From Cryomorphaceae bacterium (lineage in GTDB: Bacteria; Bacteroidota; Bacteroidia; Flavobacteriales; Schleiferiaceae), in assembly GCA_003455605.1 (NCBI GenBank), contig DMQR01000131.1:1-13374 (forward strand): a stretch of DNA of 13,374 nucleotides. Direction: 5' to 3'. Under the pieces are notes generated by a model that saw nothing but the letters and a program-made list of their open reading frames with translations, did no database searches and was not told the DNA's origin. Of the stretch, positions 6,725 to 13,374 are shown one piece after another. Made by a program: the position numbers and the translations under genes. Positions within the stretch are counted from its first letter, which is position 1. Each line of letters begins with the position of its first letter.

Positions 6725-7174
6725 TTATTTAGGATTAAAGGGGTCTTCTGTTAAAATCCAAACATCGTTACTACCAAACTGTCTGATGTGATAAAGCTCT
6801 TTTGGCTGTGCTTGATTATCTGGCGCAGCAGTTATTTGAATTTGCATTGCGCTTCCTGACACCTTGTCAAAACCATCTAATTCTAAAATTAGAGTTGTCG
6901 CAACAACTACTATACCCTCGAAATCAAGCTGACTGGGCATTTGATCTGTGTAAGAGACCTTAATTTCGTCTCCTTGAGCATCAATAAATCCGTTTGAGTA
7001 TGAACCATGTAATCTGTCTATATCTTGCATGGATACGCCTGCTAATGCTGCTGGTGTTTGTGTGGTGACAGTAGCTCCTCCAGTTACCGCTCCTTGAGTA
7101 CCACTTGTAGGTCCAACTTGACCAAAGGCCATCAAAGAACCGCACAAGAAAGTCAATGTAATGAGATTTTTCAT
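6725..7174 (-). CDS. Small secreted protein of unknown function
   Basis: I do not recognise this 149-residue protein. Residues 1-19 are a clear signal peptide (MKNLITLTFLCGSLMAFGQ), so it should leave the cytoplasm. Residues 20-46 form a flexible stretch rich in G, T, A and Q. The rest, about 47-149, looks like a small folded domain with alternating hydrophobic strands: GIVVVATTLILELDGF at 87-102, then MQIQITA at 110-116, and a C-terminal ELYHIRQFGSNDVWILTEDP. The only cysteine (C11) is in the signal peptide. It has no lipobox, T9SS sorting domain or membrane helix. Its start is 45 bp from the divergent DUF3078-like gene, so the two may share a regulatory region. The gene ends at the GC-rich terminator shared with the regulator. 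Length and codon use look ordinary for a real gene. Confidence 0.75.
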   Translation of the reverse strand: MKNLITLTFLCGSLMAFGQVGPTSGTQGAVTGGATVTTQTPAALAGVSMQDIDRLHGSYSNGFIDAQGDEIKVSYTDQMPSQLDFEGIVVVATTLILELDGFDKVSGSAMQIQITAAPDNQAQPKELYHIRQFGSNDVWILTEDPFNPK

Positions 7175-7219
7175 TTGGAAAATATTATGTTTACTCTTAT
7201 AAACGTATAAAATAACGAC
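7175..7219. promoter_or_regulatory. Divergent promoter region of the small secreted protein and DUF3078-like genes
   Basis: The 45-bp gap holds two back-to-back -7-like elements. TATGTTTA at 7186-7193 on the plus strand and TACGTTTA (7207-7200) on the minus strand each match five of the six fixed positions of TAnnTTTG. Each would give a leader of about 20 nt. The -33 elements are not clear and would fall inside the opposite gene's leader or coding start. Confidence 0.3.
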
Positions 7220-8089
7220 ATGAAAATCAAACGGATTAATGTTTTTTTAGTTTTTGGGATGTGTTTTACAATCAATTTGGCAGCTCAAACGGATACAACT
7301 AAAAACAGGATATTTGAGCATAAAGGTATGTATAATGTCAACTTTATGCGCACCGATTTGCGTAATTGGACTCAAGGGGGTGAGAGTAATACAAATGCAT
7401 CATTGATGGTGCGTGAACAACTCAAAATACAGTCTCGAAAAGCTACAGGCCGTCATTTATTGCAGCTGAATTATGGTTTGAATAATCAATTAGGTAGAAC
7501 TACTAAGACCATAGACAATCTTCAATATGTAGGTAATTTCTCAAGAGGTGGAATAAACGATAAAAAGCTGGTAAGACTTTCCGGTCAGGTTGAATTAAAT
7601 ACTCAAGCAATGCCTGGATATGCAGTAGAAGACACTGCGAAAACAACCATGATCAGTAATATTGGATCTCCTATATATGCTCAATTTTCACTTGGTGCAA
7701 TAAGTAACCGCTATAAAAGCTGGAGTTTGTATTTCGCACCTCTTGGTACGAAAACTACATTTGTGTTAGACTCGAACATAAGAGAATTAGGTGCATTTGG
7801 TGTTGACAGTACGAGTAGCACACTTCTACAAGGAGGTGCTAACGCAACATTGACATTTAATAAGATTTATTGGCGAACTTTCAAAGTTCTATTGAGGACT
7901 GACTTTTTCTATAATTACTTCGATGAAAACCCTGCGCTAGACATAAGGGGAGAACTTATATCATATTATAAGCTTGATAAGTGGTTTACAGTTAACATTA
8001 ATTATCAGTTTGTTCAAGATTTTGATGCCTTTGAGGGTTGGCAACTTAAATCAGTCGCAGGATTTGGGGTAACGGTGACTTTGGATTAG
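7220..8089 (+). CDS. DUF3078-like outer-membrane beta-barrel protein
   Basis: The 289-residue product starts with a signal peptide ending around AAQ at 21-23. It then shows the block NWTQGGESNTNAS at 49-61, which resembles the W-x-x-GGEN signature of the Bacteroidota DUF3078 family. The rest is made of alternating hydrophobic/polar strands with aromatic girdles, for example LLQLNYGLNNQLG, LYFAPLGTKTTF, VLLRTDFFYNYF and WFTVNINYQFVQ, and ends in a strand (GFGVTVTLD). This is what an outer-membrane beta-barrel looks like. The function of DUF3078 proteins is not established. The stop codon overlaps the end of the convergent thioredoxin-like gene by 4 bp. Upstream it faces the small secreted protein gene across 45 bp. 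The family assignment rests on motif resemblance, and a more distant barrel family is possible. Confidence 0.75.
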   Translation: MKIKRINVFLVFGMCFTINLAAQTDTTKNRIFEHKGMYNVNFMRTDLRNWTQGGESNTNASLMVREQLKIQSRKATGRHLLQLNYGLNNQLGRTTKTIDNLQYVGNFSRGGINDKKLVRLSGQVELNTQAMPGYAVEDTAKTTMISNIGSPIYAQFSLGAISNRYKSWSLYFAPLGTKTTFVLDSNIRELGAFGVDSTSSTLLQGGANATLTFNKIYWRTFKVLLRTDFFYNYFDENPALDIRGELISYYKLDKWFTVNINYQFVQDFDAFEGWQLKSVAGFGVTVTLD

Positions 8090-8598
8090 TTACTGTTTCC
8101 TGAATAGTCTTGCCAGCTGGTTTCTAGGTAGATATTATCGCCAAAGTATTTTGCGATATTTATGAATGCCACTGGTTCTTGATATCCTGGAACGGGACTA
8201 AGCATTTCAAACTTTCTGTTGAGAAAGACTACCGTTGGGTAGCTCATCTTCCCATTCAATAGCGCTGCGCTCAATTCGTGGTAGCCTCTATTTCCCTGTG
8301 GAACAAACTTAAAAGTATTGCCCAGTATTTCGATAGACTCCTTTTGCTCAGCGTCGAATTTCACATTGTAGTAATGTTCGTTCATATAGCTAGCTACTTC
8401 TTCGTTTTGGAAGGTAGCCTTATCCATACGCTTACACCAACCACACCAATCCGTGTATACGTCTATGAATATCTTCTTTGGATTTTCTTCCTTCAAGGTA
8501 AGTTCATAGGCATCTTCGATACTCATCCATTGGATTTTCTCTTGAGCTAGTACAAGTGTGGAGCAGAGTACTCCAACAATTAGGGCTAATTTTTTCAT
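8086..8598 (-). CDS. Exported thioredoxin-like protein (CGWC active site)
   Basis: I use the ATG at 8598 (170 residues) because it begins a signal peptide, MKKLALIVGVLCSTLVLAQ. An upstream in-frame ATG at 8634 would add 12 residues and run through a terminator-like hairpin. The mature part is a thioredoxin fold of the Thioredoxin_7/DUF255-like type. KKIFIDVYTDWCGWCKRMD carries the redox pair C52 and C55, and the cis-proline is P121 in SYPTVVFLN. The segment between (about 60-118) is helical with NEEVASYMNEHYYNVKFDAE, typical of Bacteroidota periplasmic thioredoxin-like proteins. It probably reduces or isomerises disulfides of exported proteins in the periplasm; partners are unknown. It is the last gene of the minus-strand run and its stop overlaps that of the convergent DUF3078-like gene. 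Confidence 0.85.
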   Translation of the reverse strand: MKKLALIVGVLCSTLVLAQEKIQWMSIEDAYELTLKEENPKKIFIDVYTDWCGWCKRMDKATFQNEEVASYMNEHYYNVKFDAEQKESIEILGNTFKFVPQGNRGYHELSAALLNGKMSYPTVVFLNRKFEMLSPVPGYQEPVAFINIAKYFGDNIYLETSWQDYSGNSN

Positions 8599-8604
8599 AG
8601 GTCC

Positions 8605-8635
8605 AAAATAAAAAACCTCGCGCACAAGGCGCAAG
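8605..8635 (-). terminator. Terminator-like hairpin between the peptide transporter and the thioredoxin-like gene
   Basis: Read on the minus strand, CTTGCGC (8635-8629) pairs with GCGCGAG (8623-8617) around a 5-nt loop with one G-T wobble. After one G come six T and then ATTTT. The stem has a C-A mismatch when read on the plus strand, so it functions only on the minus strand. It starts 27 bp after the transporter stop and ends 6 bp before the thioredoxin-like start codon. Confidence 0.65.
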
Positions 8636-8661
8636 TATCGTATGATAAAACTATTCTAAAG

Positions 8662-10164
8662 TTACACGACGCCGTGCATCAACTTGTTCAATGGTTTGCT
8701 CAGAATTGCAATCAATATAGCGAAGCCAATCAATACAAAACCGAGGGTAGAGAATGTTTCGACATAAGTATGCAGACCTTCTTGAGCGCTCAAAGCAACC
8801 TTCTCACCACCGTGACCTTCACCACCGGTGAGGGTGGCGATAGCACCTGCGAGGTAGTTTGCCATAGCGAACGAAAGGAACCATCCGCCCATAGCCGTTC
8901 CTGCAATTTGCTTAGGTGCCAACTTTGTAACCATGGAAAGACCAATTGGGCTCAAGAACAACTCCCCAGTAGTGTGAAGCATGTACAAGAATACCAAGGT
9001 CAATAGTGGTACTTGGAATGCTTCGTTTGCAAACTGCATACCTATTATGGTTACTAAGTATCCAGCACCTAACTGAAGGATACCGTAGCTAAACTTCATA
9101 GGAATCGAAGGATTCTTACCCATGGCATCCAACTTGATCCACATCCAAGAGAACAAAGAGCCAAATGTGATGATGAAGAATGGGTTGAAGAACTGCGTCA
9201 TAGTTGCGGGCATTTCCCATCCACCAACTATACGATTTACGTTTTCCTTAGCGAAAAGTGTTAGAGAGGTTCCAGCTTGCTCAAAAGCAGCCCAGAAGAT
9301 GATATTAATGACCATCATAATGGATAATGCAATCATTCGGTCTCTCCATACACTTCCTTCTTTCACACCCGCAGAAATCAATTGGAAGACCACCAATATG
9401 AAGATGGCAATGAGTAAGTAAATCAAGATCTGATTCTGTGAGATAAGCACAAAACATAAGGGAATCAGTAATAGTGACAACAGGGTGATTGTTTTCCATC
9501 GCTCCATTCCCAACCAATGCTCACGTCCTGCTTCAGTTATGGTTATATTGGGAACATCAACATATTTTTTACGACCGCTCCAGAAGATCAATAGACCTGC
9601 AAGCATACCAAGACCTGCGAGACCGAAACCGTACTCAAACCCGTACTTTTTACCCACTACTGCAACAACCGTTGTTGCCAATAGGGCACCAATGTTAATA
9701 CCGATGTAGAAGATGGTAAAACCAGAATCACGACGAGGATCGCCGTCTTTGTAAAGTTTACCTACGATGGTAGAAATATTCGCTTTGAAATAACCATTTC
9801 CTACGATTAATCCACCCATACCAATAAGCATAAGGGTATCGCGAAGTGCGGTATCTAGATCTAATATATCTGTACTCGCAACGATGAGGAATTCACCGAT
9901 AGACATCAATACGGCACCGAGCATAATTGCATACTGGTACCCTAGGTATTTATCGGCTAATCGGCCCCCGAGAATTGGCGCAGCATAAACTAGAGCGGTA
10001 TAGGCTCCGTAAATCAAGAACGCTTCAGAGTTCCCTTTCATCATCGATTCGATGAGAAAGAGGGTCAACAGGGCACGCATCCCATAGTAACAGAAACGTT
10101 CCCACATTTCCGACATAAACAGCGTCCACAGCGCTGGTGGATGCTTCATAGATTGATCACTCAT
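8662..10164 (-). CDS. POT/PTR2-family proton-coupled oligopeptide transporter
   Basis: This 500-residue membrane protein belongs to the POT branch of the major facilitator superfamily. The proton-coupling signature E-x-x-E-R-F-x-Y-Y-G is intact at 19-28 (E19, E22, R23, Y26, Y27). The PTR2 block follows near 115-155 with GGLIVGNGYFKANISTIVG, GDPRRDSGFTIFY and GINIGA, and a C-terminal half-motif FLSPIGLSMVTKLAP lies near 409-423. It has 12-14 hydrophobic segments and no signal peptide. Members import di- and tripeptides with protons across the inner membrane. The gene directly follows dipeptidyl peptidase IV on the same strand (66 bp gap), so it probably takes up dipeptides released by that enzyme. 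A 5-of-6 match to the -7 consensus (TATACTTG, 10196-10189) lies upstream, so it may also have its own promoter. A terminator-like hairpin follows it. Confidence 0.94.
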   Translation of the reverse strand: MSDQSMKHPPALWTLFMSEMWERFCYYGMRALLTLFLIESMMKGNSEAFLIYGAYTALVYAAPILGGRLADKYLGYQYAIMLGAVLMSIGEFLIVASTDILDLDTALRDTLMLIGMGGLIVGNGYFKANISTIVGKLYKDGDPRRDSGFTIFYIGINIGALLATTVVAVVGKKYGFEYGFGLAGLGMLAGLLIFWSGRKKYVDVPNITITEAGREHWLGMERWKTITLLSLLLIPLCFVLISQNQILIYLLIAIFILVVFQLISAGVKEGSVWRDRMIALSIMMVINIIFWAAFEQAGTSLTLFAKENVNRIVGGWEMPATMTQFFNPFFIITFGSLFSWMWIKLDAMGKNPSIPMKFSYGILQLGAGYLVTIIGMQFANEAFQVPLLTLVFLYMLHTTGELFLSPIGLSMVTKLAPKQIAGTAMGGWFLSFAMANYLAGAIATLTGGEGHGGEKVALSAQEGLHTYVETFSTLGFVLIGFAILIAILSKPLNKLMHGVV

Positions 10165-10230
10165 GTTTCAGGTGTTTTTTGTGTTCAACAAGTATACATT
10201 TTATTTCTAAGAGCGGCTAGGGGCCAATTC

Positions 10231-12390
10231 TTATAAATTCTCAGCAATGAATTCAGTCATCATACGGTACAAATGCATCATGGTATTGCCTCCGTAGATG
10301 CCGTGGTTTTTATCCGGGTAGGCGAACCAATCGAAATCCTTATCTGCTTGCACCAAGGCCTCCACCATACGCATGGAATTCTGCACATGCACATTATCAT
10401 CACCCGTCCCGTGGATCAGTAGGTACTTGCCTTGCAGGCCATCCACGTGCGAAAGAGGACTATCGGCATCATAACCATCGCCATTATCCGAAGGCAAGCC
10501 CATGTAACGCTCCGTGTAGATGTTATCATAGAATCGCCAATTCGTGACAGGTGCTACGGCAATAGCCATTTTGAAGACCTCTGGGCTCTGGAACAAACAA
10601 TTGGATGCCATATATCCTCCATAGCTCCAGCCAAAGACGCCGATGCGATCTCCATTGATATACGGACGCTTGACCAATTCCAATACTGCCTCTGTTTGAT
10701 CGCGCGTCTCGAGTTTCCCCATCTGACCGTAAGTACTCTTCTTGAACTCCTCGCTGCGACCGTCTGTCCCGTGGTTATCCACACTTGCAACAATGATATC
10801 AAGCTCATTGGCCAACATCTGGAACCACATGCCTCGAAAAGGATCATAATTGTTCATGACCGTTTGGTTGCCTGGCCCACCATATACAAACATGAATAGG
10901 GGGTAGGTCTTGTTCTCGTCAAAATTCACCGGTTTAATCATCCAGGCGTTCAAATCGCCGCCAGACGGCGTTGAAACGGTAAAGAACTTTTTAGGGGCGT
11001 ACGTATACGTTTCGAGGGCTTTTTCCGCACGCTCGTTGGTTTTAACAGTCCGTATTTGCTCCCCTTTTCGTGACTCCACAAGGGTCACTTTGGTGGGTTG
11101 TCCTTCCGCACTGAACGTGTTAATGAACAACTTCATATCCGGAGTGAAAATCGCGTTGTTCGTTCCTTGTCGACTGGCAAGAGGGACTTTACCAGAACCA
11201 TTCAATTTAATGCTGTAGATGTTGCGTTCTGTGGCACTGGCCTCAGAGCTCTGGTAGTACAAGCGCTTATTATTATCAATGCCATAGAAGGTCGTTACAT
11301 TGAAATCTCCTTTAGTGATTTGTCGTTTGATCTTTCCGTTCGAGGCGACATGGTACAAATGATTCCAGCCGTCTCTATCGCTCAAGATGATGAACGAGTC
11401 GTCTTCCAAAAAATGGAGATCATCGTTGATTTCTAAATACTTCTCGTCCTCCTCATGGTAAATGTTGGTAGCGCTTCCTGAAACCGCATCTACGGCATAA
11501 AGGTCGAAGGTGTTTTGCAATCGATTCAAGGTGCTGATGACCCAAGTGTTTTCATTTGACCATTTGGCACGCGGCAAGTATTCGTAGGCGACATCGGTCA
11601 ATACATTGGTTACCGTACGGCTGCTCATCTCCCAAATGTGTGCCGTGACTAAGCTGTTATCTTCGCCAGCTTTAGGGTATTTGAAAGTGTAGGGATTGGG
11701 ATATAATTCCTTTCCGTAGATGTCCATATTAAAGCTGCGAACGTTGCTTTCGTCAAATTTTAGGAAACCAATTTTATCAGAATTTGGCGACCACCAAAAT
11801 GCCTTAACAATGGCAAATTCTTCTTCATACACCCAGTCGGTAGCACCATTGATGATGCGGTTAAAGCTGCCGTCTGTGGTGATGCCGATGTGTGCATCTT
11901 CGCTGATCTCGTAGATGTAGAAGTTGTTGTCCATTACGTAGGCCACATATTCACCATCAGGGGAAAATGTAGCGTTGCTAATTTTCTCTGGACGAATCTT
12001 TGTGGCCTGCAACGACTGAAGATTTACTACGTATACGACGCTTTTTGAGCTGCGACGGTAAATTTGGTCCGTCTCCGATTCAAGCAATGCCCACTGCTCA
12101 TCATTAGAAAGGCTGTAGCTATCGAAGTTTGGCAAGCGCTCTTCCTCTTGAATTAGGAAGTTCACGTCAAGCAGAGTGGCTACTTTCTCACCAGTCTTGT
12201 AGCTGTATTTTTCGATGGTTCCTTTTCCTTGAGCAGTGTAGTGCTTACTGTCATTCATGCTGCGCAATCCGCTGATTCCGCCGGCATAGAAAGCGTAGCG
12301 TTGCCATAGGGTAGAAAGATCGATGCTTTGTTGTGCAATGCTTCCAAAAGAAACGAGCATTGCGGTTAGGAGTATGAATGTCTTTTTCAT
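10231..12390 (-). CDS. dpp4: Dipeptidyl peptidase IV (S9B serine peptidase), periplasmic
   Basis: The start at 12390 gives 719 residues and a clean signal peptide, MKKTFILLTAMLVSFGSIAQ; a longer in-frame start exists at 12468. The N-terminal two thirds form the eight-bladed propeller. It contains DWVYEEE at 185-191, whose paired glutamates hold the free N-terminus of the substrate in DPP-IV. The C-terminal alpha/beta-hydrolase carries the triad: S589 in GWSYGG, D664 in GTGDDNVH (N666 equals the oxyanion-side Asn of mammalian DPP-IV) and H696 in KNHGIYGG. All hallmarks are intact and the length is normal, so the enzyme should cleave X-Pro and X-Ala dipeptides from peptide N-termini in the periplasm. 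It sits between the 2Fe-2S ferredoxin gene (74 bp upstream) and the peptide transporter (66 bp downstream), which fits a peptide-use role. No hairpin terminator is seen between it and the transporter. Confidence 0.95.
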   Translation of the reverse strand: MKKTFILLTAMLVSFGSIAQQSIDLSTLWQRYAFYAGGISGLRSMNDSKHYTAQGKGTIEKYSYKTGEKVATLLDVNFLIQEEERLPNFDSYSLSNDEQWALLESETDQIYRRSSKSVVYVVNLQSLQATKIRPEKISNATFSPDGEYVAYVMDNNFYIYEISEDAHIGITTDGSFNRIINGATDWVYEEEFAIVKAFWWSPNSDKIGFLKFDESNVRSFNMDIYGKELYPNPYTFKYPKAGEDNSLVTAHIWEMSSRTVTNVLTDVAYEYLPRAKWSNENTWVISTLNRLQNTFDLYAVDAVSGSATNIYHEEDEKYLEINDDLHFLEDDSFIILSDRDGWNHLYHVASNGKIKRQITKGDFNVTTFYGIDNNKRLYYQSSEASATERNIYSIKLNGSGKVPLASRQGTNNAIFTPDMKLFINTFSAEGQPTKVTLVESRKGEQIRTVKTNERAEKALETYTYAPKKFFTVSTPSGGDLNAWMIKPVNFDENKTYPLFMFVYGGPGNQTVMNNYDPFRGMWFQMLANELDIIVASVDNHGTDGRSEEFKKSTYGQMGKLETRDQTEAVLELVKRPYINGDRIGVFGWSYGGYMASNCLFQSPEVFKMAIAVAPVTNWRFYDNIYTERYMGLPSDNGDGYDADSPLSHVDGLQGKYLLIHGTGDDNVHVQNSMRMVEALVQADKDFDWFAYPDKNHGIYGGNTMMHLYRMMTEFIAENL

Positions 12391-12464
12391 GGGATAAATC
12401 TGAATCCCGCTAAGATAACATTCAAGTTTGATGGTAGGAAGGTCGGCACGCGATATTGATGGAA

Positions 12465-12788
12465 TCATTCGCTTTCCCCGGCCAATCTAACGGTCAATCC
12501 CTCGAGCTTTTCTTTCATGAAGATTTGGCAACCCAATCGGCTGTTGTCCTCAACGAAAAACGCTTGGTCAAGCATATCCTCCTCGTCTTCAGACGGTTCT
12601 TTTAGCACATGGTCGCTTTCAATATAGCAATGACAAGAGGCACACATGGCCATGCCGCCACAGGTCCCTTTGATTGGCAACTCATGCGCTTGACACACCT
12701 CCATGAGATTCATATTCATATCTGTTGGGGCAGCAACATCGTGTTGCACACCTTCACGGTCAATGATGTGTACGATAATATCTGACAT
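12465..12788 (-). CDS. Adrenodoxin-type 2Fe-2S ferredoxin
   Basis: The 107-residue protein has the cysteine pattern of adrenodoxin/putidaredoxin-type ferredoxins: C43, C49, C52 and C87, that is C-x5-C-x2-C-x34-C, in CGGMAMCASC and LGCQIF. C32 and C54 are extra cysteines. The acidic stretch SEDEEDMLD at 66-74 matches the partner-docking region of this family. It is a soluble cytoplasmic one-electron carrier. The ATG lies 2 bp after the stop of the ferredoxin reductase gene, so the two are certainly co-transcribed and electrons probably flow NADPH to reductase to this ferredoxin. The final acceptor (for example a P450, desaturase or Fe-S assembly system) is not in the window. Its stop TGA overlaps a possible upstream start (ATGA) of dipeptidyl peptidase IV. 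Confidence 0.9.
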   Translation of the reverse strand: MSDIIVHIIDREGVQHDVAAPTDMNMNLMEVCQAHELPIKGTCGGMAMCASCHCYIESDHVLKEPSEDEEDMLDQAFFVEDNSRLGCQIFMKEKLEGLTVRLAGESE

Positions 12789-12790
12789 GC

Positions 12791-13374
12791 TTATTCGAGG
12801 CTGCCTACGCCGCCCATCACGGTGGTGTATTTAAACGAAAGCTTTTTGTCCGGGAATGCGCGCTTGAAGGCACTTTGTACCATGATGGTTGCTTCGTGGA
12901 AACCACAGAGGATGAGCTTTAGTTTGCCAGGGTAGGTGTTGACATCGCCAATGGCGTAGATGCCTTCGATATTCGTGCGGTAATCTGTCGCATTGTCTAC
13001 TACGATGGCGTTCTTTTCAATATCCAATCCCCAATCCCCAATAGGGCCAAGGGTAGGGGTCAGTCCAAACAATGGGAGCCAGTGGTCACAATCGATGAGA
13101 AGATTATCGGCACTTTTTTGCTTGACGGTAATTTGAGATAATTGGTCCGTGCCATGAACATCCACTACTTCAGCATTGGTGATGAGTTTCACTTTTCCTC
13201 GCTGGGCCAATTCTTGCACCTTATCCACCGTATCCAAATGTCCGCGGAATGAGGTTCTGCGGTGTACCAAACTTACTTCACTCGCGACTTCCGCCAAAAA
13301 CACTGTCCAGTCCAATGCGCTATCCCCACCTCCTGAGATAACCACTCGTTTATCGCGGAACTTTTCAGGATCGC
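12791..13374 (-). CDS. Thioredoxin-reductase-like ferredoxin--NADP+ reductase (5' part missing)
   Basis: The frame is open to the right edge, so only the C-terminal 193 residues are seen, roughly 55 percent of a usual 340-350-residue protein. The visible part starts DPEKFRDKRVVISGGGDSALDW, which is the NADP(H)-binding GxGxxA region of TrxR-like flavoprotein reductases. Further on, the FAD-binding GDV block (IYAIGDVNTYPGKLKLILCG) and the C-terminal family motif GFHEATIMVQSAFK are present. No CxxC redox pair is visible in this part, which separates it from true thioredoxin reductases, whose CxxC lies in the NADPH domain. HRRTSFRG near residues 42-49 of the fragment is the usual NADP-phosphate-binding HRR motif. 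The enzyme is a cytoplasmic flavoprotein that should pass electrons from NADPH to the ferredoxin encoded 2 bp downstream. Confidence 0.9.
   Translation of the reverse strand, partial: DPEKFRDKRVVISGGGDSALDWTVFLAEVASEVSLVHRRTSFRGHLDTVDKVQELAQRGKVKLITNAEVVDVHGTDQLSQITVKQKSADNLLIDCDHWLPLFGLTPTLGPIGDWGLDIEKNAIVVDNATDYRTNIEGIYAIGDVNTYPGKLKLILCGFHEATIMVQSAFKRAFPDKKLSFKYTTVMGGVGSLE

Noticed and set aside
10432..10899. Plus-strand 155-codon open frame inside the dipeptidyl peptidase IV gene
   Set aside because: It lies opposite the catalytic domain, whose Ser/Asp/His motifs are intact on the minus strand; the antisense frame shows no recognisable features.
12791..13374. Calling the partial flavoprotein a thioredoxin reductase
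   Set aside because: The visible NADPH domain lacks the CxxC redox pair, and the adjacent gene is a ferredoxin, which fits the TrxR-like ferredoxin reductase family.
1..13374. CRISPR array, phage or transposon remnants, toxin-antitoxin or defence system
   Set aside because: I saw no regularly spaced repeats, transposase or integrase motifs, terminal inverted repeats with target duplications, or known defence domains in the frames read.

Overview
The window looks like a chromosomal segment from a Bacteroidota bacterium, probably close to Flavobacteriales. The evidence is a secreted protein with a type A type IX secretion (T9SS) sorting domain, a DUF3078-like outer-membrane protein, a dipeptidyl peptidase IV next to a POT-family peptide transporter, the near absence of Shine-Dalgarno sequences before start codons, and a textbook Bacteroidota promoter (TTG, 21 nt, TATATTTG) in front of tRNA-His. 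Base composition is moderate and fairly even, and I see no integrase, transposase, CRISPR array or phage gene.

Layout. Positions 1-3927 (minus strand) hold a di-haem cytochrome c peroxidase-like protein, a GT4-type glycosyltransferase 14 bp downstream, and a large T9SS-exported protein with Asp-box motifs that runs off the left edge a few codons before its expected end. Divergent from these, 4037-5635 (plus) is an SGLT-like sodium/sugar symporter. A tRNA-His with its own promoter and terminator follows, then a NrtR-like regulator whose Nudix box has lost its catalytic glutamates (5996-6667). A GC-rich bidirectional terminator separates the regulator from a small secreted protein of unknown function (6725-7174, minus). 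That gene is divergent, across 45 bp, from the DUF3078-like gene (7220-8089, plus). From 8086 to the right edge everything is on the minus strand. In transcription order, starting at the right edge, it reads: ferredoxin reductase (partial), 2Fe-2S ferredoxin, dipeptidyl peptidase IV, POT transporter, exported thioredoxin-like protein.

How the genes may work together. The symporter keeps every sugar-contact residue I can recall from human SGLT1. The nearby degenerate-Nudix/winged-helix protein belongs to a family that often controls sugar use in Bacteroidota, so a sugar sensor plus importer module is a reasonable inference. DPP-IV in the periplasm would release X-Pro dipeptides and the POT protein would import them with protons, giving a peptide-scavenging pair. 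The ferredoxin and its thioredoxin-reductase-like reductase, 2 bp apart, form an NADPH-to-ferredoxin electron-transfer pair whose final acceptor is not in the window.

I did not find a clear new multi-gene system. The points most worth a second look are the non-catalytic Nudix regulator and its possible operators, the uncharacterised secreted protein facing the DUF3078 gene, the tandem U-U mismatch in the tRNA-His acceptor stem, and a terminator-like hairpin lying just before the thioredoxin start codon.
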